From Flavobacterium tistrianum (GTDB lineage Bacteria; Bacteroidota; Bacteroidia; Flavobacteriales; Flavobacteriaceae), in contig NZ_QJRH01000061.1 of the NCBI RefSeq assembly GCF_003254545.1, positions 1 to 64,000 on the forward strand: 64,000 nt of DNA. The letters are read 5' to 3'. The position numbers and the translations under genes are program-made. Positions 57,638 to 64,000 of the stretch are shown one piece after another. The notes under the pieces were generated by a model. That model saw nothing but the letters and a program-made list of their open reading frames with translations. It was not told the DNA's origin and did not search any database. Positions within the stretch are counted from its first letter, which is position 1. Each line of letters starts with the position of its first letter.

Positions 57638-59578
57638 ATGAAAAATTTACGTTTCTTAAAACCTATTTTCAGTTTTATATTAATCGGATTATTGATTACT
57701 ACTTTAAGCCGAATCTTTTTATTTTTTCTTTTTAAAGAAAGAGTAGTGCAGACGCCAGATTTCTGGTATATTTTTCCAATCGGTCTTCGAATGGATTTGA
57801 TATTGCTTTGTTATTTGTCGTTTCTTCCAGCATTGCTAATTACTTTTCTGCCGAATAAAGCGATAAAGTTTACCAATAAATTTCTGGTAATTTACAGTTT
57901 TCTGTTTCTGTTTTTAATTCTTTTTGTAGAATTAGCATCGCCAGATTTTGTAAAACAATATGACACACGTCCAAATAAGATTTTCTTAGATTACCTTATT
58001 TATCCAAAAGAAGTAGTTGGAATGCTTTTAAAAAGTTATCTGACTTCAATCATTGTGACTTTTCTAATTCTTGGTGTTGTACTGTATTTTGCTTTCAAAA
58101 AAGGAAAACAACTTTTCTACACTACTAATACAGAATACAAATTCAAATTAATGGTATTTCCATTAGTGGCTTTTTTATTGTTTTTTGGAGCACGTTCAAG
58201 TCTGACTTCAAAACGTCCTATTAATGCTAGTAATGCTGTTTTCTCAACAGATCAGCTTACAAATACTTTGGGATTAAATTCATTTTATACAGTAGCTTTT
58301 GCGGCTTATTCAATCAAGAATGAAGGAAATACAAAAATGTATGGTAAAATGGATGAAGCCGAAGCGATTGCTCGTGTAAAAAAATACATGATCGCAGGTC
58401 CAAACGATTTTACCGATAAGGATATTCCGTTTTTGCATGTTCAGCAACCAGATTCTGTCATGAAAAAGCCATACAATTTGGTGATTTTTCTACAAGAAAG
58501 TTTAGGTGCAGAATATGTTGGGATTTTAGGAGGAAAACCATTAACTCCTGAATTTGATAAATTATCTAAAGAAGGATTACTGTTTACGAATTTGTATTGC
58601 ACAGGAACTAGAAGTGTCCGCGGAATTGAAGCGGTTGTGACTGGATTTTTACCTTCACCATCAGAAAGTGTTGTAAAGCTTGGAAACTCGCAACAAGGAT
58701 TTTTTACATTGGCAGACGCATTAAAACAAAAAGGCTATGACACGAGTTTTATTTATGGTGGAATGGCCAATTTTGATAACATGGCTTCGTTTTTCAACGG
58801 AAATGGTTTTACAGATATCGTAGACCAATCCGATTTTGAATCAGACGGGAATAAATATGCTTTCAAAGGAACTTGGGGCTATTCTGATGAAGATTTAGTT
58901 ACTAAAGCCAATCAGTATTTCAAATCAAAAGGAGACAAACCGTTTTTCTCTTTAATGTTCTCAACTTCAAATCACGAGCCTTTCGAATATCCGGCAGGAA
59001 GAATTAAACCTTATGATAAAAAGCCTAATACGGTGAACAATGCCATGAAATATGCCGATTTCTCAATTGGGAAATTCTTTGAAATGGCAAAAAAAGAACC
59101 GTATTTTAAGAATACGATTTTCATTGTAATTGCTGACCACAATACAAGAACGTACGGTAAAAATTTAGTTCCAATCAATAAATTCCATATTCCAGCATTT
59201 ATCATGGGACCAGGAGTTCCAAAAGGAGCTATTTATGATAGATTGGCAAGTCAGATTGATATTCCACCGACATTACTAAGTTATTTAGGACTTCCATTCG
59301 AAACTCCAATGGTTGGAAGAAACTTAAGCAAATTGGATCCGAAAGTTCAAGGAAGATCTATTATGCAGTTTAATGATATCAATGCATTTAGAGTGGAAAA
59401 TCAAGTTGTGATTATGCAACCAAATTTGAAACCGTTGCAATTTGAAATCAAAAATGATACAACTTTAGTTCCTGTAAAACTAAACGAAGATTTAGCAAAA
59501 GATGCTTTGGCACACGTTATTACAGCAGGAAATTTGTATAAAGAAAGCAAATATAAGCTTAGAGCTAATAAAAAATAG
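57638..59578 (+). CDS. LTA-synthase-family membrane sulfatase-like protein
   Basis: 646 residues. Five transmembrane helices (about 8-30, 42-66, 78-98, 128-150, 165-185), then a periplasmic alkaline-phosphatase-fold domain from about residue 275. Motifs of the LTA synthase/sulfatase family: NLVIFLQESLGAEYVG (metal Glu), catalytic Thr in YCTGTRSVRGIEAV, SFIYGGMANFDNM, STSNHEPFEYP and FIVIADHNTRTYG. In Gram-negatives such proteins transfer phosphoethanolamine or phosphoglycerol to envelope glycans. The ORF opens with TTG at 57635, but the adjacent ATG at 57638 is the likely start. A TATATTTG sequence ends right at this ATG and may be coincidental. Confidence 0.9.
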   Translation: MKNLRFLKPIFSFILIGLLITTLSRIFLFFLFKERVVQTPDFWYIFPIGLRMDLILLCYLSFLPALLITFLPNKAIKFTNKFLVIYSFLFLFLILFVELASPDFVKQYDTRPNKIFLDYLIYPKEVVGMLLKSYLTSIIVTFLILGVVLYFAFKKGKQLFYTTNTEYKFKLMVFPLVAFLLFFGARSSLTSKRPINASNAVFSTDQLTNTLGLNSFYTVAFAAYSIKNEGNTKMYGKMDEAEAIARVKKYMIAGPNDFTDKDIPFLHVQQPDSVMKKPYNLVIFLQESLGAEYVGILGGKPLTPEFDKLSKEGLLFTNLYCTGTRSVRGIEAVVTGFLPSPSESVVKLGNSQQGFFTLADALKQKGYDTSFIYGGMANFDNMASFFNGNGFTDIVDQSDFESDGNKYAFKGTWGYSDEDLVTKANQYFKSKGDKPFFSLMFSTSNHEPFEYPAGRIKPYDKKPNTVNNAMKYADFSIGKFFEMAKKEPYFKNTIFIVIADHNTRTYGKNLVPINKFHIPAFIMGPGVPKGAIYDRLASQIDIPPTLLSYLGLPFETPMVGRNLSKLDPKVQGRSIMQFNDINAFRVENQVVIMQPNLKPLQFEIKNDTTLVPVKLNEDLAKDALAHVITAGNLYKESKYKLRANKK

Positions 59579-59736
59579 GCTCAAAGGCTCAGAGTTACAA
59601 AGGTTCAAAGGTTTTACTTTGGACCTTTTCTTTTTTAGTGAAATTGATATGCTTTGTGGGTTCTCGACTCCGCTCGAACTGACAAGATTGAGTATAGAGA
59701 TTGTTGAGGTATTAAAAAGAGCAAAGCGACTTTTTT
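59579..59736. repeat. Inverted GGTTCAGAG-CAAAGG word repeat and dispersed TCTCGACTCCGCTCGAACTG element
   Basis: The left part (59580-59615) has CTCAGAGTTACAAAGGTTC words. Their inverted relatives continue beyond 59736 into the 3' end of meaB. Between them, 59658-59684 holds GGTTCTCGACTCCGCTCGAA plus CTGACA, a dispersed motif I recall from many Flavobacteriia intergenic regions. No gene lies in the spacer. Confidence 0.65.
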
Positions 59737-60858
59737 CTACTCTGAACCTTTGTCACTTTGAGCCTTTGCACCTTTATTAAAATACAATTTTAATAACTCA
59801 GAAGCAGCGGCAAAAGATGAAATTTCATTGTTTTGCACTGCTTTTTTGTTTTCTTCCAATAAAGAAACAATTTCAGGCTGATTATAAAAATTCTGTTTCA
59901 ATTGTTCGTTGATCGTTTCCATCATCCAGAAATGGTTTTGTTCATTTCTTTTTTCTTGGAAGAATCCTGTTTCTTTGGTCATTTCAAAATAATCAGAAAT
60001 TGTATTCCAAACTTCAGAAATGCCATCTTTTGTGAGTGAACTGCAAGTCGTCACTTTGGGTTGCCAGTTTGATTTTTTGGGAGGAAATAAATGCAAAGCG
60101 CGATTAAATTCTACTTTCGCCTGATTAGCTTTTTTTACATTATCGCCATCAGCTTTATTAATGACAATTGCATCTGCCATTTCCATAATACCGCGTTTAA
60201 TGCCTTGAAGTTCGTCGCCTGCACCAGAAATTTTCAAAAGTAAAAAGAAATCGACCATGCTATGAACAGCAGTTTCGCTTTGGCCAACACCAACAGTTTC
60301 AATAATAATAGTATCAAAACCTGCGGCCTCACAAAGAATTATAGTTTCTCGGGTTTTTCGAGCTACACCGCCTAAAGTTTCTCCAGAAGCACTTGGTCTG
60401 ATAAAAGCATTTTCATCTTTAACCAGTTCTTCCATTCGGGTTTTATCACCCAAAATACTTCCATGAGAAAGCGAACTGCTTGGGTCAACTGCCAAAACCG
60501 CTACTTTTTTTCCTAATTGTGTCAGATGTTTTCCAAATGCCTCAATAAAAGTGCTTTTTCCCACTCCAGGAACTCCTGTAATTCCAATTCGAATTGATTT
60601 GTTGGCATGAGATAAACAGCCTTGAATGACTTCGCCTGCTTTATCAAAATGGTCAGGATTAGTGCTTTCAATTAAAGTAATCGCACGGCTAAGAGAAGTT
60701 CGGTTTCCTTCTAAAATACCATCAATTAATTCTTGAGAAGTAGGCTGTTGTCTGCGTTTGCTTTTAATTTGATTGATAGCCGAAATATTGGTGATTTCGG
60801 GTGGTGAAATTCCAGCTTTTTCAGATATGCTGCCAGTTTGTTTATTAGAATTTGACAA
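59737..60858 (-). CDS. meaB: Methylmalonyl-CoA mutase-associated GTPase MeaB
   Basis: 373 residues, G3E-family GTPase that guards methylmalonyl-CoA mutase and gates cobalamin loading. Walker A GITGVPGVGKST at 92-103, base-recognition NKAD in AIVINKADGDN, and Walker-B-like DTIIIETVGVGQSE. It partners with MutA/MutB encoded at 10615-14314. The last 12 residues KGAKAQSDKGSE and the stop are encoded by the GGTTCAGAG-CAAAGG intergenic repeat. The family domain ends before them, so the tail looks acquired. Confidence 0.93.
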   Translation of the reverse strand: MSNSNKQTGSISEKAGISPPEITNISAINQIKSKRRQQPTSQELIDGILEGNRTSLSRAITLIESTNPDHFDKAGEVIQGCLSHANKSIRIGITGVPGVGKSTFIEAFGKHLTQLGKKVAVLAVDPSSSLSHGSILGDKTRMEELVKDENAFIRPSASGETLGGVARKTRETIILCEAAGFDTIIIETVGVGQSETAVHSMVDFFLLLKISGAGDELQGIKRGIMEMADAIVINKADGDNVKKANQAKVEFNRALHLFPPKKSNWQPKVTTCSSLTKDGISEVWNTISDYFEMTKETGFFQEKRNEQNHFWMMETINEQLKQNFYNQPEIVSLLEENKKAVQNNEISSFAAASELLKLYFNKGAKAQSDKGSE

Positions 60859-60976
60859 AACGCACTTTTTAGAAATGTAAAAGTACAGAAAACAAAAACA
60901 GTTTCAAAAAGTTAGTTTGCCATGAATTACACGAATTTCCGCTAATTTGTTATTCTCGAACGACGTAAAAAAGTTT

Positions 60977-61085
60977 GCCACGAATTCACGAATTTTCTTT
61001 TTAAAATCTTTGTCTAAATATTATTCGAATTAATTCGAAAAAATAATCTCAAAGATTTTAAAAATAAAATTCGTGAATTCGTGGC
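60977..61085. repeat. Nested 109-base inverted repeat, GCCACGAATTCACGAATTTT family
   Basis: Three nested perfect pairings: outer GCCACGAATTCACGAATTTT (60977-60996) with its complement (61066-61085), middle TTAAAATCTTTG (61001-61012) with CAAAGATTTTAA (61050-61061), and the central self-palindrome TTCGAATTAATTCGAA (61024-61039). A degenerate single arm precedes it at 60919-60950. It lies between meaB and the NmrA-like gene, both on the minus strand. Confidence 0.85.
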
Positions 61086-61094
61086 TGAAAAAAA

Positions 61095-61736
61095 TTAGTA
61101 ACCCGCGGTAAATCTAACTTGATGATGTTTTGGAGTTTCTACTTCATCAGCAATAACCACCGCTAAATCTTCTACAGATAAAATACTTCTTTGCTCGTCA
61201 TTGAAAACAGGATTTTCTAAGCCTAAACGGTATTTTCCAGTTCTACCTGTTTTAGTTCCAGCATGCATTTCAAAAGCAGGACTAAAGAACGCCCAGTCTA
61301 AATCTTTTTCTTCTTTGATAATGTTTAAATAATGTCTCGCTGCATTAGCTCCTGGGAAAATCTCTTTTGGAAAATCTGGAGTGTCAACTGCTTGTAAGTC
61401 TGGAGCAACATATAAACTTCCAGCTCCACCAATAGTGATAAAACGTTTAACGCCTGATTTTTTAACCGCTTCCTGAATAGCTTTAGAACCTGCTAAAAAG
61501 TCATCGTAAATATTAGGATTAGTCCAACCTGGATTGTAAGCATTGACAACAGCATCGTGACCTTTTAAAATTTCTGCCAAAGCGTCAACATTAAAAATAT
61601 CTGCAGTAACCCAAGTAGCGTTTGAGGTGTCTTTTGGAGTTCTTGCAATAGCAGTGATTTCATGTTTTCTGTCTGCTAATTCATTTAAAATTGCTGAGCC
61701 AACAAATCCTGTAGCTCCGATAAGTGCGATTTTCAT
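61095..61736 (-). CDS. NmrA/BVR-B-like NAD(P)-binding oxidoreductase
   Basis: 213 residues. Atypical SDR with GATGFVGSAI at 8-17, VNAYNPG and RFITIGGAGSLYV segments, and a C-terminal SVEDLAVVIADEVETPKHHQ. Relatives are NADPH-binding flavin reductases / quinone-interacting proteins that respond to redox stress. It follows the Rrf2 gene by 57 bases on the same strand, and a TGTTACA word sits between them. This suggests Rrf2 control. Confidence 0.85.
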   Translation of the reverse strand: MKIALIGATGFVGSAILNELADRKHEITAIARTPKDTSNATWVTADIFNVDALAEILKGHDAVVNAYNPGWTNPNIYDDFLAGSKAIQEAVKKSGVKRFITIGGAGSLYVAPDLQAVDTPDFPKEIFPGANAARHYLNIIKEEKDLDWAFFSPAFEMHAGTKTGRTGKYRLGLENPVFNDEQRSILSVEDLAVVIADEVETPKHHQVRFTAGY

Positions 61737-61765
61737 AATATATAAATTTATTTAGTAATAAAAAA

Positions 61766-61772
61766 TGTTACA
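61766..61772. promoter_or_regulatory. TGTTACA word, candidate Rrf2 half-site
   Basis: TGTTACA between the NmrA-like and rrf2 genes repeats the arm of the inverted repeat upstream of rrf2 (62217-62242). Inference only. Confidence 0.3.
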
Positions 61773-61793
61773 GTTTAGGTTAAAAAAATAGTT

Positions 61794-62201
61794 TTAAAAC
61801 TGATTCGAAAAATCTTCCAATGAAATTCCTTCCAGCTGTTTGCTGACGTTTTGATTCATTTCGCTGTATAAAACTTCCAAATGCTGATTGATGTTTTTTC
61901 CAACAGGACAATCAGGATTCGGTTGATTTTTTGCAAAACCTAAACCAATGGTTTCAAAGGTCATTTCGAATATTTGTTTTAAAGTCAGATCAGCAGCGTT
62001 AACTGCCAATTTTGTACCGCCATTTTTTCCTTCTTTACTTTCTACTATATGATGCGCTTTTAGGTTGGCAATTTCTTTTCGAACCAAAACAGGATTTAGA
62101 TTAATACTTCCCGCAATATATTCCGATGACAGATAATCATTTGGGAATTTATGGAGCAAAGTAAGAATGTGAATCGTTATGGCAAATTTACCTGAAATCA
62201 T
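61794..62201 (-). CDS. Rrf2 family transcriptional regulator (YwnA-like)
   Basis: 135 residues. Winged HTH at 8-65 (SGKFAITIHILTLLHKFPND, SEYIAGSINLNPVLVRKEIA, HIVESKEGKNGGTKLA). A dimerisation helix follows. A single cysteine in NPDCPVGKNI replaces the three-cysteine cluster of IscR/NsrR types, so it does not bind an iron-sulphur cluster of that kind and resembles YwnA/CymR-type or thiol-sensing members. Probably regulates itself and the NmrA-like gene downstream. Confidence 0.9.
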   Translation of the reverse strand: MISGKFAITIHILTLLHKFPNDYLSSEYIAGSINLNPVLVRKEIANLKAHHIVESKEGKNGGTKLAVNAADLTLKQIFEMTFETIGLGFAKNQPNPDCPVGKNINQHLEVLYSEMNQNVSKQLEGISLEDFSNQF

Positions 62202-62216
62202 ACTGTAATAAAATAT

Positions 62217-62242
62217 GTTACAAATTTACATCTTTTTGTAAC
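62217..62242. promoter_or_regulatory. GTTACAA-N12-TTGTAAC candidate Rrf2 operator
   Basis: A 7-bp inverted repeat, 15 bases upstream of the rrf2 ATG. The TGTTACA word is repeated before the NmrA-like gene (61766). Confidence 0.4.
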
Positions 62243-62304
62243 TCAAAAAACAATTTTAACTTAAAATTAATTAAAGTAATTCGAAATATAAAATAAAAGA
62301 AAAT

Positions 62305-62333
62305 TGCACATCATTAATTATCAATGATGTGCA
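62305..62333 (-). terminator. Hairpin terminator downstream of the DoxX gene
   Basis: TGCACATCATT / AATGATGTGCA stem with a 7-base loop, 14 bases beyond the stop of the minus-strand gene, followed on that strand by TTTTC TTTT. Confidence 0.65.
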
Positions 62334-62346
62334 GTTTATTTATTGA

Positions 62347-62811
62347 CTATTTTGATTTTTGATTGATTCCTAGTGAAGAAAAATATACCCATGCTATAAA
62401 AAGAAGTTGCATAGGTATCCTAATCCATAAATACGATACGCCTTTGCCGGTATAGTCGGCACTCTGTAAATTGATATTATGGCTTGCGGCATAAATGTTA
62501 GCTGGAAGCAATAAGATAAAAAATAAAATCAGCAGTTTTCCTGTAAGGACTTTGGTATTTGGCAATAGGAGTCCAATTGCAGCAATTAATTCTATGATTC
62601 CTGTTACCAAGACAATAGCATTTGCCCAAGGCAAAAAAGAGATCATCATTGCCATTCCTTTAGCAAAAACAAAATGTCCAATAGCAGTAAATACTAGCAT
62701 AACTGCCATAGCGACTCTGCCAGCAAATGCTAATTCAAGCCGTTTAGCTGTGAGCCAGATAATAAACAGTGTTGCGATAAAAACTCCAAAAAGTATAATT
62801 AAGGTTTCCAT
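62347..62811 (-). CDS. DoxX-like family membrane protein
   Basis: 154 residues from the ATG at 62811 (an in-frame ATG at 62838 would add MYNKKRYGN). Four transmembrane helices: 3-23, 35-57, 64-86, 94-114, with a final one around 128-146. Pattern fits DoxX/DoxX-like small inner-membrane proteins: RVAMAVMLVFTAIGHFVFAK, then NAIVLVTGIIELIAAIGLLL. Often linked to redox or respiratory functions. It lies 66 bases downstream of the Crp/Fnr regulator on the same strand and is probably its target. Confidence 0.82.
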   Translation of the reverse strand: METLIILFGVFIATLFIIWLTAKRLELAFAGRVAMAVMLVFTAIGHFVFAKGMAMMISFLPWANAIVLVTGIIELIAAIGLLLPNTKVLTGKLLILFFILLLPANIYAASHNINLQSADYTGKGVSYLWIRIPMQLLFIAWVYFSSLGINQKSK

Positions 62812-62876
62812 ATTTCCATATCTTTTTTTATTGTACAAAGTTGCACAGGAAAGAAACCTTAAACAATGAACTTGGG

Positions 62877-63443
62877 TTAATAAATACGTTTTCTGATTCG
62901 GCTTAAAGCTTGCGGAGTAATACCAATATAAGAGGCAAGATATTTTTGCGGAATTTTTTGTATTAAGTGAGGCTGTTCGGTGAATAAATTAAGATAACGC
63001 TGCTCAGCAGAATCGTTTAGCAAAGACAGTTCTCTTTTTGATTTTTTAATAAATAATCCTTCGCTTGCCAATCGGCCAATGGTATTGCCAATTTTAGTTT
63101 TGGCATAGATGTCTTGAAGATCATTATAAGAAATGCGCCAAAGTACTGTGTCGGCAAGAGTTTCGATGGTATAGTTTACAGGTAATCTTGTAATAAAAGA
63201 ATCATATCCACTTGTAAATTCGCCATCAAATACAAAAGTAAAAGTTAGGTCTTTATTTTCGGAAGGAACATAATATCTAAGAATTCCTTTTTCTATAAAA
63301 GAAAGATAATTTTCTATGTGGCCGGTTTGAAGTATTGCTGTTTTCTTTGAAAATTCCTGACGAATAAGTTTTGAGGAAAAGATGTTCCAGTCTTCATCAG
63401 AAAGTTTGGTCATTAGTTCAAGATTATCCCTTATTTGTTGCAT
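62877..63443 (-). CDS. Crp/Fnr-family transcriptional regulator
   Basis: 188 residues from the ATG at 63443; the ORF extends to 63485, but MQQIRDNLELMTKLSDED is the usual start. cNMP-binding-like beta-barrel (about 10-115, LQTGHIENYLSFIEKGILRY), connecting helix, then C-terminal HTH (QKYLASYIGITPQALSRIRK). No cysteine cluster, so not an Fnr iron-sulphur sensor. The cNMP phosphate-binding cassette is degenerate, so the ligand is unclear. Divergent from the AEC transporter and upstream of the DoxX gene. Confidence 0.9.
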   Translation of the reverse strand: MQQIRDNLELMTKLSDEDWNIFSSKLIRQEFSKKTAILQTGHIENYLSFIEKGILRYYVPSENKDLTFTFVFDGEFTSGYDSFITRLPVNYTIETLADTVLWRISYNDLQDIYAKTKIGNTIGRLASEGLFIKKSKRELSLLNDSAEQRYLNLFTEQPHLIQKIPQKYLASYIGITPQALSRIRKRIY

Positions 63444-63527
63444 AGATTTTTTAGAATTACATATTAAAAGTAACAAAAAACTCAAAGAGAGGCGATAATT
63501 TGTTCAGCGCATCAATATATAATTTCC

Positions 63528-63535
63528 TATTTTTG
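63528..63535 (+). promoter_or_regulatory. TAnnTTTG -7 element for the AEC transporter
   Basis: TATTTTTG, exact match, 15 bases before the ATG at 63551. Confidence 0.5.
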
Positions 63536-63550
63536 TCTTGAAGCCATGAT

Positions 63551-64000
63551 ATGAACAACTTTATATTAATATTTCTCTTTCTTTCGCTGGGTTTAGCTCT
63601 ACAGCACGTAAAGCAGTTTCCTACTCATATCTATAAGACGTTCAATAAAATTGTTATTTATGTCTGTCTTCCTGCAATTACTTTATATCATATTCCGAAG
63701 ATAAAGTGGAGCAGCGAATTGCTATTTCCGATTGGAGCGGGGTGGATTACTTATATTCTGGCTTTTATTTTTTTTCATTTTTTAGGAAGAAGAAATGGCT
63801 GGTCTAATAAATTAATCGGATGTTTGATTTTAACGGCTGGCTTAAGTAATAGCTCTTTTCTTGGATATCCGATTATCGAAGCTTTATTTGGAAAGAAAGG
63901 TTTAGAAACGGCCGTGTTGGTTGATCAGCCAGGAACTTTTGTGGTGGTTTCGACACTTGGCGTTTTCACCGCGGCTTTTTATTCTAAAGGAAGTCCGAAT
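63551..64000 (+). CDS. AEC (auxin efflux carrier) family transporter, 5' part
   Basis: 150 codons from the ATG at 63551 to the window edge, no stop, so the gene continues beyond it. Translation starts MNNFILIFLFLSLGLALQHV, with hydrophobic helices at about 4-18, 33-45, 58-76, 91-110 and 122-145. The segments CLPAITLYHIP, LILTAGLSNSSFLGYPIIEA and VDQPGTFVVV match the first half of AEC/malonate-type carriers. Substrates of the family are organic acids or auxin-like anions. The ATG at 63546 is followed by a stop. Divergent from the Crp/Fnr gene. Confidence 0.85.
   Translation, partial: MNNFILIFLFLSLGLALQHVKQFPTHIYKTFNKIVIYVCLPAITLYHIPKIKWSSELLFPIGAGWITYILAFIFFHFLGRRNGWSNKLIGCLILTAGLSNSSFLGYPIIEALFGKKGLETAVLVDQPGTFVVVSTLGVFTAAFYSKGSPN

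Overview
The window looks like a chromosomal segment of a Flavobacterium-like member of the Bacteroidota, probably near F. johnsoniae. The evidence is AT-rich DNA, TAnnTTTG promoter elements in place of a classical -10 box, few Shine-Dalgarno sequences, and family hallmarks: PafA phosphatase, a long glyceraldehyde-3-phosphate dehydrogenase, a LytS/LytTR two-component pair, MeaB with a heterodimeric methylmalonyl-CoA mutase, and several TonB-plug modules. I saw no phage, insertion sequence, CRISPR array or rRNA. One tRNA gene (Trp) is present.

Layout. 0-10 kb: PafA phosphatase, alanine dehydrogenase divergent from an Lrp regulator, GAPDH, an HtrA/DegP protease, diaminopimelate epimerase, MltG and a lysozyme-like protein. 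10-25 kb: a long minus-strand block with the mutA-mutB operon, an FtsB-like division protein, uridine kinase, a dienoyl-CoA reductase, an aminotransferase, an RsmI-like methylase, a low-molecular-weight tyrosine phosphatase, dnaA, and then yigZ, a HAD phosphatase and ribD. 25-40 kb: prmC, a MacB-like permease, hisS, tRNA-Trp, grpE-dnaJ, an ABC exporter, a sigma-54 activator without a DNA-binding domain, a one-domain DEAD-like protein, DUF2007, a Cof-type phosphatase and mtaB. 40-47 kb: small hypotheticals, an SDR, a LURP-one-like protein, and an ECF sigma / anti-sigma / VWA / small-plug operon. 47-64 kb: an S9 peptidase, PPK2, a LytS-LytTR pair, a MATE pump, an LTA-synthase-like sulfatase, MeaB, and an Rrf2/NmrA/DoxX/Crp stress-type cluster. 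A truncated AEC transporter gene runs off the right end.

Most interesting features. (1) The ECF-sigma operon at 42326-46411 encodes three consecutive exported or membrane proteins. Each ends in, or contains, the same TonB-receptor plug-like module, but no beta-barrel is encoded. (2) Intergenic spaces are filled with several families of short, perfect inverted repeats. Some have been captured as the 3' ends of genes (prmC, meaB) and others appear to act as terminators. (3) A 50-codon antitoxin-like ORF sits between mutA and mutB. (4) The grpE-dnaJ promoter has overlapping sigma-54-like and TAnnTTTG matches, 4.5 kb from an NtrC-type activator that lacks an HTH. (5) DnaJ keeps only two of its four zinc motifs.

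Functions were assigned by recognising family motifs in translated sequence. No database search was run. Where an in-frame start upstream of the likely one existed, I chose the start that gives a proper signal peptide or family-typical N-terminus.
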